Origin: Arachnia propionica
GTDB lineage: Bacteria; Actinomycetota; Actinomycetes; Propionibacteriales; Propionibacteriaceae
Assembly: GCF_003859805.1 (NCBI RefSeq)
Contig: NZ_RQZG01000017.1
Location: 1-64,000, forward strand
Direction: 5' to 3'
Length of the DNA stretch: 64,000 nt
Part shown: one piece after another, positions 16,748-24,929 of the stretch
Position numbering within the stretch: position 1 is the stretch's first letter
How the letters are laid out: the number at the start of each line of letters is the position of its first letter
Program-made: the position numbers and the translations under genes
The notes under the pieces: generated by a model
What the model saw: the letters and a program-made list of their open reading frames with translations, nothing else
Database searches by the model: none
What the model was told of the DNA's origin: nothing

Positions 16748-18262
16748 ATGTCAGGTCGGATTCGCAATGAGGGTTTCCGTTCCAAGGTCATGTCGGCAGC
16801 TGACGCCGCCGCCATCGTCGAGAACGGCTGGAACATCGGTTTCTCAGGTTTCACCGGTTCCGGTTACCCGAAGGCTTTCCCGGGTGCCCTGGCCGAACGC
16901 ATCACCGCCGCCCACGACCGGGGCGAGGAGTTCAAGGTCGGCGTGTGGACCGGGGCCTCGACCGCACCTGAGCTCGACGGCGCCCTCGCGGCCACCGGCG
17001 GGGTCGGCTACCGGCAGCCCTACCAGTCCGACCCGGACATGCGAGGCGCCATCAACAAGGGCGTCTCCTACTACACCGACATCCACCTGTCCCATGTCGG
17101 CCCACAGGTCAGCCAGGGCTTCCTCGGCAAGCTGCACCTGGCCGTGATCGAGGCCACCGCCATCACCGAGGACGGCGAGATCGTGCCGTCGTCGTCGGTG
17201 GGCATGAACCGCACCTACGTCGACCACGCCGACAAGGTCATCATCGAGGTCAACGAGTGGCAGTCCGAGGGCCTCCACGGCATGCACGACATCTACTACC
17301 CCATCGGTGAGCTGCCGCCGAAGCGGGTCCCGCTGCCCATCCAGCACGCCGGTGACCGCATCGGTGGACTCACCATGAAGGTGGACCCGGAGAAGGTCGT
17401 CGGCATCATCGTCACCGACGCGCCGGACCGCAACACCCCGTTCAAGCCACTCGACGACGACTCGCTGGCGATCGCCGGGTACCTGCTGGACTTCCTCGGC
17501 AACGAGGTCAAGCAGGGCAGGCTGCCGGAGAACCTGCTGCCGCTGCAGTCCGGGGTCGGCAACATCGCCAACGCGGTGCTCGCCGGCCTGCTTGAGGGCC
17601 CGTTCGAGAACCTGACCTCCTTCACCGAGGTGATCCAGGACGGCATGGTGGACCTGCTGGACTCCGGCAAGCTGCTGGTCGCCTCCGCCACCGCCTTCTC
17701 GTTGTCCCCCGAGGCCGCGGAGAAGATGAACCAGAACGCCTCGGAGTACGCCAAGAAGATCATCCTGCGCCCACAGGACGTCTCCAACCACCCCGAGGCC
17801 ATCCGCCGCATGGGGGTCATCGCCTGCAACGGCATGATCGAGGCCGACATCTACGGCAACGTGAACTCCACGCACATCATGGGCTCGAGGATGCAGAACG
17901 GCATCGGCGGTTCCGGTGACTTCACGCGCAACGGCTACTTCTCGGCCTTCGTGACCCCGTCGACGGCGAAGGGCGGGGCCATCTCGGCGATCGTCCCGAT
18001 GGTCAGCCACATCGACCACACCGAGCACGACGTCGACGTCATCATCACCGAGCAGGGGCTGGCGGACCTGCGCGGCCTGGCCCCGCGGCAGCGCGCCCAG
18101 GTCATCATCGAGAACTGCGCGCACCCGGACTTCAAGGAACCGCTGCGTGAGTACGTCAAGCTGGCCGCGACCAAGGCCAACGGGCAGCACACCCCGCACG
18201 ACCTGGCGACGGCACTCAGCTGGCATGTCCGTTTCCTGGAGACCGGCTCCATGAAGGCCTGA
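16748..18262 (+). CDS. Succinyl-CoA:acetate/propionate CoA-transferase
   Basis: This 504-residue protein belongs to the acetyl-CoA hydrolase/transferase family of Cat1, ScpC and AarC. It moves CoA between succinyl-CoA and acetate or propionate. In the Wood-Werkman cycle of propionic-acid bacteria the step joins propionyl-CoA use to succinate activation. The glutamate that forms the glutamyl-CoA intermediate in AarC (Glu294) is at the same number here, in LTSFTEVIQDGM. The oxyanion glycines are in LQSGVGNIANAV and IGGSGDF. A strong ribosome-binding site, AAGGAGGG, lies 5 nt before the ATG at 16748. The frame is open about 11 codons further up but has no site there. A strong hairpin follows at 18277. 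Confidence 0.9.
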   Translation: MSGRIRNEGFRSKVMSAADAAAIVENGWNIGFSGFTGSGYPKAFPGALAERITAAHDRGEEFKVGVWTGASTAPELDGALAATGGVGYRQPYQSDPDMRGAINKGVSYYTDIHLSHVGPQVSQGFLGKLHLAVIEATAITEDGEIVPSSSVGMNRTYVDHADKVIIEVNEWQSEGLHGMHDIYYPIGELPPKRVPLPIQHAGDRIGGLTMKVDPEKVVGIIVTDAPDRNTPFKPLDDDSLAIAGYLLDFLGNEVKQGRLPENLLPLQSGVGNIANAVLAGLLEGPFENLTSFTEVIQDGMVDLLDSGKLLVASATAFSLSPEAAEKMNQNASEYAKKIILRPQDVSNHPEAIRRMGVIACNGMIEADIYGNVNSTHIMGSRMQNGIGGSGDFTRNGYFSAFVTPSTAKGGAISAIVPMVSHIDHTEHDVDVIITEQGLADLRGLAPRQRAQVIIENCAHPDFKEPLREYVKLAATKANGQHTPHDLATALSWHVRFLETGSMKA

Positions 18263-18276
18263 TCCCCGATCACGAC

Positions 18277-18315
18277 GACGGCGGTGCCCCGGGAAGATCC
18301 CGGGGCACCGCCGTC
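18277..18315. terminator. Strong bidirectional terminator
   Basis: An 18-bp perfect stem (GACGGCGGTGCCCCGGGA at 18277-18294 with its complement at 18298-18315) and a 3-nt loop lie between the CoA-transferase gene (plus) and the convergent 2H phosphoesterase gene (minus), 14 bp and 6 bp from their stop codons. Confidence 0.8.
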
Positions 18316-18321
18316 CAGGTC

Positions 18322-18867
18322 TCAGGAGCCGAGGCTGTAGGTACGGTGACGTCGCCATGCCCCGGTGCCGGGCGGCGGCCCGGACCACAGCTCGACCGTC
18401 GTGCAGCGCTGGACGACGGGCAGGTGCTTCAGCACCTTCACCTCCGCGGCCTTGAGGGCCTCCAGCGGGGCACGCTTGCCGATGGTCACGTGTGGGGTGG
18501 CACGCTCCGGAACCGCCCCGAAGGCCGGGTGGTCCGGGAACACGTCACGGATGCGGGTCACGAGATTGTTCAGCACCACCGGGTCACGCGGTGGCAGGTA
18601 CACCGAGTCGGTGCCGAACCAGGCCGTGGTGGCGAATTCGAGCTGGAATCGCCCGAAGTCACGCAGCACCTGGTCCAGCCGGTCGTCCTGTTCCACCGAC
18701 AGGCGTGTGGTGAAGGGGTACAGCAGGTTGAGATGGGCAGGAACACCGTCGGCCGCCGAGGGGTCGAGCTGCATCCGGATGTCGCGCAGGACCGGCTCCA
18801 GGTCGGAGCACTTCAACATCAAGGCCGACTGCCGGAGCACGACGTAGGGCTCGGGGGCGGATTCCAT
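18322..18867 (-). CDS. 2H phosphoesterase / 2'-5' RNA ligase-like protein
   Basis: This is a 181-residue member of the 2H phosphoesterase superfamily (LigT, 2'-5' RNA ligase family). The two active-site repeats are PAHLNLLYPF (His45) and PHVTIGK (His126). The second fits the canonical H-x-T/S exactly, whereas the first has Asn in the Thr/Ser position, so activity may be altered. Proteins of this family act on 2',3'-cyclic or 2'-5' phosphodiester bonds of RNA or nucleotides; the substrate of this branch is unknown. A TAGGAT box lies 6 nt before the ATG. It is divergent from the M20 gene at 18939. Confidence 0.78.
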   Translation of the reverse strand: MESAPEPYVVLRQSALMLKCSDLEPVLRDIRMQLDPSAADGVPAHLNLLYPFTTRLSVEQDDRLDQVLRDFGRFQLEFATTAWFGTDSVYLPPRDPVVLNNLVTRIRDVFPDHPAFGAVPERATPHVTIGKRAPLEALKAAEVKVLKHLPVVQRCTTVELWSGPPPGTGAWRRHRTYSLGS

Positions 18868-18938
18868 GCCTCCATCCTAGAAGAAAGCCCCGGTGTTGAC
18901 GGGACGACATCCGGACCGGTCGATGAGAGAATTCGTCC

Positions 18939-20147
18939 GTGAGCATTCGTGACTACATCGCAGGCATCGAGGACGAGCTGGTCACCCTGCGCCGTGACCT
19001 CCACCGGATCCCGGAGGTGGGGCTCCACCTGCCCGACACCCAGGCCCGGGTCCTGGCGGCCCTGGCCGGGCTGCCGTTGGAGATCACCCTGGGACGTCAG
19101 GTGAGCAGCATCGTCGCGGTGCTGCGGGGAACCGCGCCCGGTGACGGGGAACGTCCCGTCGTGCTGCTGCGCGGCGACATGGACGCCCTGCCCGTGGCGG
19201 AACTCACCCAGGAGCCGTTCGCCTCGACCAATGGGAACATGCACGCCTGTGGGCACGACCTGCACATGGCGCTGCTCGTGGGAGCGGTACGCGCGCTGTG
19301 TGCCCACCGCGACCAGTTGGCCGGGGACGTGATCTTCCAGTTCCAGCCGGGTGAGGAGGGTGTCGACGGATGCCGCTACATGCTGGAGGAGGGCCTGCTG
19401 GATGCGGCGGGGCGCCGCCCCGATGCGGCCTGGGCCATCCACGTGTGGTCCGCGATGGATCCGTGCGGGGTGTTCTCCACCAAGCTCGGCACCGTGATGG
19501 CCTCCTCGGACGAGTTCCGGGTGAAGGTGCTGGGGCGTGGCGGGCACGGCTCGGCCCCGCACCGGGCCGCCGACCCGGTGGCCCCGATGGCCCAGATGAT
19601 CACCGCCACCCATGAGCTGGTCACCCGTCGCTTCGACATCTTCGATCCCGTGGTGGTCACGGTGGGGCACGTCCGGGCGGGCACCGCGCACAACGTCATC
19701 CCGGAGTACGCGGAGTTCCACGGCACCTTCCGGGCCTTCTCCGACGAGGCCCGCAACCGGGTGGCCGAGTTGCTGCCTGCCCTGTTCACCGGCATCGCGG
19801 AGGCGCACGGCGTCGACGTGACCTTCGAACGGGTGGAGCAGTACCCCGTCACCGTCAACGACGAGGCGGCGACCCGGGAGGTCGCTGCGGTGGTGGCCGA
19901 GCTCTTCGGTGAGCAGCGGCACGTGCGCTGGGAACATCCCCTGTCCGCGGCGGAGGACTTCTCCCGGATCCTGCAGGCGGCACCCGGCAGTTTCATCGGG
20001 TTGAGCGCCTGTCCGCCGGAACTGGACCCGGCCTCGGCCCCGATGAACCACTCGGCCCACGCCCGGTTCGACGACCGAGTGGTCGCCGACGGCGCGACGC
20101 TGCTGGCCGAACTGGCGGCCAGGCGTCTTGCCCCGGTCGCCGAGTAG
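18939..20147 (+). CDS. M20-family amidohydrolase
   Basis: This 402-residue metal-dependent amidohydrolase of peptidase family M20D (hippurate hydrolase, N-acyl-amino acid deacetylase type) shows the family order: RRDLHRIPEVGLHLPDTQ, then RGDMDALPVAE, ACGHDLHMALL with the catalytic His-Asp pair, the general base region GEEGVDGCRYML, and HGSAPHRAADPVAPMAQM in the dimerisation domain. The usual product is a free amino acid plus an acid. The exact substrate is unknown. The start is GTG. The downstream membrane-protein gene begins 11 bp after its stop, and that gene's -10 box TAGTCT includes this gene's TAG stop codon. Confidence 0.85.
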   Translation: MSIRDYIAGIEDELVTLRRDLHRIPEVGLHLPDTQARVLAALAGLPLEITLGRQVSSIVAVLRGTAPGDGERPVVLLRGDMDALPVAELTQEPFASTNGNMHACGHDLHMALLVGAVRALCAHRDQLAGDVIFQFQPGEEGVDGCRYMLEEGLLDAAGRRPDAAWAIHVWSAMDPCGVFSTKLGTVMASSDEFRVKVLGRGGHGSAPHRAADPVAPMAQMITATHELVTRRFDIFDPVVVTVGHVRAGTAHNVIPEYAEFHGTFRAFSDEARNRVAELLPALFTGIAEAHGVDVTFERVEQYPVTVNDEAATREVAAVVAELFGEQRHVRWEHPLSAAEDFSRILQAAPGSFIGLSACPPELDPASAPMNHSAHARFDDRVVADGATLLAELAARRLAPVAE

Positions 20148-20158
20148 TCTGGTCCGCG

Positions 20159-20752
20159 ATGACCACACCCACACCTGCGGTTCCCGTCAAGGAGATCGCC
20201 ACCCTGCCGCCACTGCCCCGGGCCAACGGGCACCTGAGGCTCTCCCAGCGCACCGGGGAGCCGACGCGACCGTGGACGGTCACCGTCGCGTTGGTGGTGA
20301 TGTGTCTGGCCGCGGCCGTCATCGCCGTGTTCTACGGCCGTCACTGGTGGCTGGCGGTCCACCCCCCGGAGTACCCCACCTCCGCCCTGCTGGTGGAGTG
20401 GATCGCCCCCGACCCGGGAAAGTGGTTGTCGTTGACCCTGGAGGGGGTGCTGGCACTCATCGCCTTCCTCGCCGCCGGCGCCTGCGGCTGGGCAGGGTTC
20501 CAGGGATGGAACGGCTGGGCCTTCTCCCGCTGGGCCGGACTCTCGGCCATCGTCGCCACCGGCGTGGCGGCGGCGACGTTCAGTCCGCTCGCCCTCGTGG
20601 CAGTCGGCCTGGCGACCCTCTCGACGGTGCTGCTCTTCCTGCCCGTCACCGCGCGGTTCTTCCGCGACTTCGCGGAGCACCGACATGTGCCCGTCACCGG
20701 GTGGCGACGCCCCGAACAGATCTTCTACGGCAGACTCCCCCGGTTCCGCTGA
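20159..20752 (+). CDS. Hypothetical membrane protein
   Basis: I do not recognise this 197-residue protein. It has four clear hydrophobic helices at about 42-62, 96-116, 124-143 and 146-165. A Pro-rich cytoplasmic N-terminus of about 40 residues precedes them, and a short basic C-terminal tail ends RRPEQIFYGRLPRFR. No catalytic motif is visible. A -10 box TAGTCT (20145-20150) ends 8 nt before the ATG, so it can be transcribed leaderless even though it follows the M20 gene by only 11 bp. A strong terminator follows at 20756. Confidence 0.7.
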   Translation: MTTPTPAVPVKEIATLPPLPRANGHLRLSQRTGEPTRPWTVTVALVVMCLAAAVIAVFYGRHWWLAVHPPEYPTSALLVEWIAPDPGKWLSLTLEGVLALIAFLAAGACGWAGFQGWNGWAFSRWAGLSAIVATGVAAATFSPLALVAVGLATLSTVLLFLPVTARFFRDFAEHRHVPVTGWRRPEQIFYGRLPRFR

Positions 20753-20755
20753 CAC

Positions 20756-20795
20756 ACGACGATCCCCGCACACCTCAGGGTGCGGGGATCGTCGT
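20756..20795. terminator. Bidirectional terminator
   Basis: A perfect 16-bp stem (ACGACGATCCCCGCAC at 20756-20771, complement at 20780-20795) with an 8-nt loop separates the convergent membrane-protein gene and metQ. Confidence 0.8.
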
Positions 20796-20806
20796 TCAGG
20801 AAGGGA

Positions 20807-21640
20807 TCAGGCGGGGGTGACGTCGCCGTTCGGCCACTGCGACCTGATGAACTCCTTCACCTCGTCGCTGTGGAGCAGCTCGTCGAGCTTCGCCACCGCG
20901 GGCTTGGCGTCATCGGTGCGCCAGGTCAGGAAGTTGGCGTAGGGATTGCCCGCCACCTCCTCGACCTCCAGGGCACCCTCGGTGCTGAGCCCGGCGGTGA
21001 GGATGAAGTTGCCGTTGATGATCGCCAGGTCGACGGCGGGGTCGTCCTTGACCTGGATGATGATCTCCGGCTGGTTCTCCTCGAACGTCAGACCACGCGG
21101 GTTCTGCTCCGGGGTGAGGGTCAGCACGGAGGTGCCCTCGGTGACATCGGTCAGCAGCCCGGCCTTCTCCAGCAGCTTCAGTGCGCGGTACTGGTTGGAG
21201 GCGTCGTTGGTGATGGCGACGGTCGCTCCGTCGGTGACCTCCGCGGCGCTGCCGAACTTCGACGAGAACAGCGCGTAGGGCTCGATGTGGATCCCCTCGC
21301 CGTGGGAGAACCTGTAGCCCTTGTCGGCGATCTCGGCCTCCAGGTAGGGCAGGTGCTGGAAGTAGTTGGCGTCCAGGGTGCCGTCGGCCAGGGTGGAGTT
21401 CGGCAGCACGTAGTCGTCGAACTCCCGGATCTCGACCTCGATCCCGGCCTTGGCCGCCAGGTTGTCGCGGACGTACTCCAGGATCCTCGCGTGCGGGACC
21501 GGGCTGGCCCCCACCACGATCCTGGTGTTCTCCTCGCCGTTGGACGAGGTGGTGTCGTCGGATTTCCCGGCCCCACCGCAGGCGGTCAGGGCGATGGCAG
21601 CGGCCAACGAGGCCGCCAGCAGGGACAGGTGCTTGCGCAT
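20807..21640 (-). CDS. metQ: Methionine-binding lipoprotein MetQ (NlpA family)
   Basis: This 277-residue lipoprotein has a signal peptide of about 20 residues ending in the lipobox IALTAC. The mature domain follows the NlpA/MetQ pattern: VGASPVPHARILEYV, the long DDYVLPNSTLADGTLDANYFQHLPYL stretch split by a helix, ATVAITNDASNQYRALKLLEKAGLL, and a C-terminal NPYANFLTWRTDD. It captures methionine for the MetNI transporter. It is the last gene of metN-metI-metQ, 58 bp after metI, and is followed by a strong terminator. Confidence 0.92.
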   Translation of the reverse strand: MRKHLSLLAASLAAAIALTACGGAGKSDDTTSSNGEENTRIVVGASPVPHARILEYVRDNLAAKAGIEVEIREFDDYVLPNSTLADGTLDANYFQHLPYLEAEIADKGYRFSHGEGIHIEPYALFSSKFGSAAEVTDGATVAITNDASNQYRALKLLEKAGLLTDVTEGTSVLTLTPEQNPRGLTFEENQPEIIIQVKDDPAVDLAIINGNFILTAGLSTEGALEVEEVAGNPYANFLTWRTDDAKPAVAKLDELLHSDEVKEFIRSQWPNGDVTPA

Positions 21641-21698
21641 GGGATGCCTTTCTCGGTCAACAACAAGTTGACCTCTGTCGGATGAGGCGACGAGCCAC

Positions 21699-22370
21699 TC
21701 AGCGGTGGTCGACGCGGCGGATCACTGTATCCCCCAACGCCTGGATGAGCTGAACCATTCCCATGAGCAGCAGCACGGTGACGAGCATCACCAGTGGTTC
21801 GAAGCGTTGGTAGCCGTAGTTGTAGCCGAGCCGACCCAGCCCGCCGCCCCCGATGAGCCCTGCCATCGCGGAGTACCCGATGAGCGTGACGACGGTGGTG
21901 GTGATCGCGGCGACCAGGGCCGGGGCGGCCTCCGGCAGCAGCACCTTGGTGATGGTCTGGAACCGGGTGGAGCCCATCGCGTGGGCGGCGTCGAGCTTGC
22001 CGGGGTGGACGTCCCGCAGGGCGGACTCCACCAGGCGGGCGAAGAACGGCACCGCGGCGATGGTCAGGGACACGCTGGCCGCATAGGGGCCGACGGCGGT
22101 CCCGACGATCCACTTCGTGAACGGGATGAGGCTGAGCATGAGGATGGCGTAGGGCACGGAACGGGTGATGTTGACCAGCGCGCTGAGCGTCAGGGAGACG
22201 ACGCGGTTGTCCGCCATCGCACCGCGTTGCGTGGTGAACAGCACCACACCGAGTGGAAGGCCGAGCAGCACCGTCGCGACACCGGAGATGCCCACCATGA
22301 CGAGGGTCTCGGTGACGGCCGGGCCGAGGGCCTTGAGGAGGGCATCGGTGGTGATCTCCAGGGCGGTCAT
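21699..22370 (-). CDS. metI: Methionine ABC transporter permease MetI
   Basis: This 223-residue permease has five membrane helices. The MetI-type loop reads AHAMGSTRFQTITKVLLPEAAP and is the contact site for MetN, and IGYSAMAGLIGGGGLGRLGYNYGYQRF is a nearly invariant MetI stretch near residues 150-180. It overlaps metN by 4 bp and is followed by metQ, so all three are one operon. Confidence 0.92.
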   Translation of the reverse strand: MTALEITTDALLKALGPAVTETLVMVGISGVATVLLGLPLGVVLFTTQRGAMADNRVVSLTLSALVNITRSVPYAILMLSLIPFTKWIVGTAVGPYAASVSLTIAAVPFFARLVESALRDVHPGKLDAAHAMGSTRFQTITKVLLPEAAPALVAAITTTVVTLIGYSAMAGLIGGGGLGRLGYNYGYQRFEPLVMLVTVLLLMGMVQLIQALGDTVIRRVDHR

Positions 22371-23380
22371 GCCGCACCTCCTGCCAGGTCGCTGTCGGGG
22401 GTGATGCGCGCATCGGCACCGAGGCCACGCAGGAAGGAGACGACCGCCTCCGGATCGGTCCCCGCGGGCACCAGGAGCCGCAGGTGGCTGAACGTGACCC
22501 CGGCGAGGTGTTCGACGCTGCCGGCGACGATGGCCAGCGTGGCTCCGACGTGCTGCGAGGTGAGGGCCACCACCGGCTGGTCGGCGTTGCTGCCGGAGGC
22601 CAGCACGTCGACCAGGACACCTCCTGCCTCGTCGGCCGGGTCGTGGGGTGGGATGCCGAGCAGGGCCTGCGACAGACGTCCGTCGAGCGTGCGGATCACC
22701 TCGGTGAGGGGGCCGGACTCGACGATCCGTCCGGCCTCCAGGAGGGAGACCGAGTCGCAGATGCGTTTGACCACGTGCATCTCGTGGGTGATGACCAGGA
22801 CCGCCAGGTCGAGGCTGCGGCGGAGCTCGTCGATGAGGTCGAGGATCTCATTGGTGGTCCTCGGGTCCAGGGCGGAGGTGGGTTCGTCGCACAGCAGCAC
22901 GTCGGGTTCGGTGGCGAGTGCCCGGGCGATGCCGACGCGTTGCCGCTGCCCACCGGACAGCTGGGCCGGGTGGGCCCGTCCGGCGTCCTCCAGCCCGACC
23001 AGGGACAGCAGCTCCACGGCGCGCGCGGCGGCGATGCGCCTGCTCACTCCCTGGATCTCCAGCGGGTAGGTGATGTTGTCGATGATGGTGCGGGAGTCGA
23101 ACAGGTTGGCGTGCTGGAACACCAGGCCGAGTCGACGCCGCATCGAGCGCAGCTCGGTGTTGCTGGCACTGGTCAGGTCGCGGTCCTGGATGCTGATGGT
23201 TCCGCCGGAGGGGCGGTCCAGCATCGCCAGGCATCGCACCAGCGTCGACTTCCCGGCCCCGGAGTGGCCGATGATGCCGTGGATGCTCCCGGCCGGGACG
23301 CTGAGACTCACGCCGTCGAGGGCGTGGACCACCCTCCCGGGCTGCTGGTAGACCTTCTTCAGGTCGGTGACTGTGATCAT
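22367..23380 (-). CDS. metN: Methionine ABC transporter ATPase MetN
   Basis: This 337-residue ATPase shows Walker A GHSGAGKSTL, signature LSGGQRQRVGIARAL, Walker B VLLCDEPTSALDP and switch His in ITHEMHV. The C-terminal region (about 255-335) is the NIL domain, which binds methionine and gives trans-inhibition of the transporter. It leads the metNIQ operon and overlaps metI by 4 bp. I looked for a SAM or methionine-responsive riboswitch in the 69 bp before its start and saw none; the leader is too short for one. Confidence 0.93.
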   Translation of the reverse strand: MITVTDLKKVYQQPGRVVHALDGVSLSVPAGSIHGIIGHSGAGKSTLVRCLAMLDRPSGGTISIQDRDLTSASNTELRSMRRRLGLVFQHANLFDSRTIIDNITYPLEIQGVSRRIAAARAVELLSLVGLEDAGRAHPAQLSGGQRQRVGIARALATEPDVLLCDEPTSALDPRTTNEILDLIDELRRSLDLAVLVITHEMHVVKRICDSVSLLEAGRIVESGPLTEVIRTLDGRLSQALLGIPPHDPADEAGGVLVDVLASGSNADQPVVALTSQHVGATLAIVAGSVEHLAGVTFSHLRLLVPAGTDPEAVVSFLRGLGADARITPDSDLAGGAA

Positions 23381-23449
23381 TGTGCTCCGGGGTCGCTGGG
23401 ACAGGACTCTTCGGTGTCAACGCCGAAGGGGCCCCCGGGATTCCCGAGG

Positions 23450-23995
23450 TCAGGACGTCCGGACGGCTGCGGCCACCCTGGTGAAACGTTCCTTGTCCAG
23501 GACCGCCCCGATCCGGCGCACCCGGTCGGGATCGACGCGGAGGATGCGGTTGACCCTCACCTCGCTGGGCCGGTTCTGCTCGTCCCAGGGTCCGGTCCCG
23601 ATGTCCATCCAGCGGCGCCCCTGTCGGGCCTCCTGGCGGGTGTCACGGTCGTGGTCCTTGGAGGTGAGCTGCAACCCGAGCAGCCATTTCCCGTCACGTC
23701 CGATGATGAGCACGGGACGATCCTTGCCCTTCGTGTGGTCCTCCTCGTAGGGCACCCAGGTCCACACGATCTCGCCGGGGTCGGCATTGCCGTCATCAGC
23801 CGGTCGGTAGCTGATCCTCGGGGTGCCCCGGAAGTCCCCGGGGTAGGGATGGCTGGTGGTCCTGCCACTGCTGCCGGTCGTGGACCGGCGACGGCGGGTC
23901 CTCGGGTTGGCGACCCCGGCGTCGGCCCCCTTGAGGAAGGAGTGCAGGAGGTCGCGACCGATACGTCGCAGGGTCTCGGGGAGCCACTTCATCAT
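23450..23995 (-). CDS. PemK/MazF-like toxin-family protein, solitary
   Basis: This 181-residue protein has a C-terminal PemK/MazF-like barrel: GEIVWTWVPYEEDHTKGKDRPVLIIGRDG, split around residues 75-105, fits the family pattern 'G-x-I-v...K-x-R-P-V-L-v-I', and KDHDRDTRQ follows. The basic N-terminal extension of about 65 residues (with TRRRRSTTG) is not part of MazF toxins. PemK/MazF enzymes are mRNA interferases held inactive by an antitoxin, but no antitoxin gene is adjacent here, and such solitary actinobacterial proteins may not be toxins. The start was chosen at the first ATG of MMKWLPETLRR. A 6C-type RNA locus lies directly upstream on the same strand. Confidence 0.65.
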   Translation of the reverse strand: MMKWLPETLRRIGRDLLHSFLKGADAGVANPRTRRRRSTTGSSGRTTSHPYPGDFRGTPRISYRPADDGNADPGEIVWTWVPYEEDHTKGKDRPVLIIGRDGKWLLGLQLTSKDHDRDTRQEARQGRRWMDIGTGPWDEQNRPSEVRVNRILRVDPDRVRRIGAVLDKERFTRVAAAVRTS

Positions 23996-24019
23996 GACAT
24001 CAAGATACCGCCGTACATC

Positions 24020-24153
24020 AGAAAGCCCGTCTTCGTCCGATGGGGGGGGTGCGGACGAAGACGGGCTTCCTGGTTCCCCGGTCACCCGGGGGAGTCCTTC
24101 CGCGGCGCAACTCCAGCTTGGGGGGGATTTGGGTTGCCTCCTGCGTTGTGGAC
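24020..24153 (-). ncRNA. 6C-type small RNA
   Basis: On the minus strand the transcript predicted from -10 TACATT (24160-24165) and -35-like TTTGCA (24183-24188, 17-bp spacer) runs about 135 nt to a strong 17-bp hairpin (24023-24039 with 24052-24068) followed by CTTTCT. It contains three C runs that would lie in loops: CCCCCCC near 24120-24127, ACTCCCCCGGG near 24085-24096, and a run of eight C in the terminator loop (24041-24048). C-rich loops on a short actinobacterial RNA with GGACTCCCCC are the mark of the 6C RNA class (B11 in Mycobacterium), as I recall it. The transcript could also be the leader of the PemK-like gene 24 bp beyond, but the terminator argues for a separate RNA. Confidence 0.7.
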
Positions 24154-24328
24154 ATTCCCAATGTAGCCCAGTTTTCCGCGGATGCAAAATGAAACTGCCC
24201 AAGAGTTAACCTTGTTAAACGTCTTGCCGCCATGACGGCCCTGACTGAAAGTTATCCACACCACTCCGAGTGGCCATTGGACGGCCTCGCCGACCCCCGG
24301 AGCTGTCCCGGCCGCACCTGCGGCTGGC

Positions 24329-24922
24329 ATGATTGGGACCATGTCTGACGCCCCGTTGACCGGACTCGTGGTCCTACTGGATTCCGCCCCTCTCGACTCC
24401 CTCGTCGGGGTGTTGGAGGTCCTGGTGCAGGAGGGCACCACCTCGATCAGCCTGCCCGCCACCTGCGATGACTTCGGGACGATCACCGCGATGTACGCGG
24501 CACGCACCCGGATCGGTTGCCACGGACCCCTGCCGGAGGTGCTGCGACGACTGGACCACGGGGCACAGTTCCTGCTGCCGGACGAGTTGGACCCGGCCGC
24601 CGCCGTCGCCGCCCGGGAGCGAGGGGTGGCCTGCTACGCGATGGCGATGACCCCGACCGAGGTGCGAAGCGCCCTGCACCTGCCGGTCGACGGGGTCCAG
24701 CTGTATCCCGCCGATGTCACCGGGCCGCTCATGGCCGAGCGGCTCCGTGAGGTCGGGTTGATCCAGCACGTCATCCCCCGCGGCGGGATCGCCGCCTACG
24801 CCGCGAAACAGTGGCTGCAGGCGGGGGCACCTGCGGTGTGCCTGGACTCACCCCTGCTGGGGGACGCCCTGACGGGCGGGGACCTCGGAGCGCTCCGCGA
24901 GCGCTACCGGAACTTCCGCTGA
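24329..24922 (+). CDS. KDPG-aldolase-like protein lacking catalytic residues
   Basis: This 197-residue protein follows the Eda/KDPG aldolase TIM-barrel layout along its whole length: GAQFLLPDELDPAAAVAARERGV, AMTPTEVRSAL, then VQLYPADVTGP and IPRGGIAAYAAKQWLQAGAPAV. In true KDPG aldolases the Schiff-base lysine stands in VKLFPA. Here that position is Gln120 (VQLYPA). The catalytic glutamate of the IEVT motif is also replaced, by Ser37 (ISLP). The protein therefore cannot work by the known class I mechanism and is either a binding or regulatory relative or a different enzyme. No Entner-Doudoroff dehydratase or other sugar-acid gene is nearby. It is convergent with the gene at 24930, 7 bp away. 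Confidence 0.7.
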   Translation: MIGTMSDAPLTGLVVLLDSAPLDSLVGVLEVLVQEGTTSISLPATCDDFGTITAMYAARTRIGCHGPLPEVLRRLDHGAQFLLPDELDPAAAVAARERGVACYAMAMTPTEVRSALHLPVDGVQLYPADVTGPLMAERLREVGLIQHVIPRGGIAAYAAKQWLQAGAPAVCLDSPLLGDALTGGDLGALRERYRNFR

Positions 24923-24929
24923 GGCCGTC

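Noticed and set aside
23381-23449. SAM or methionine riboswitch before metN
   Set aside because: Only 69 bp separate metN from the upstream gene and no kink-turn or paired elements are visible.
24020-24160. c-di-AMP (ydaO-type) riboswitch
   Set aside because: GGGGAACCA-like bases are present by chance, but the other conserved blocks are absent and the C-run loops with a terminator fit a 6C-type RNA better.
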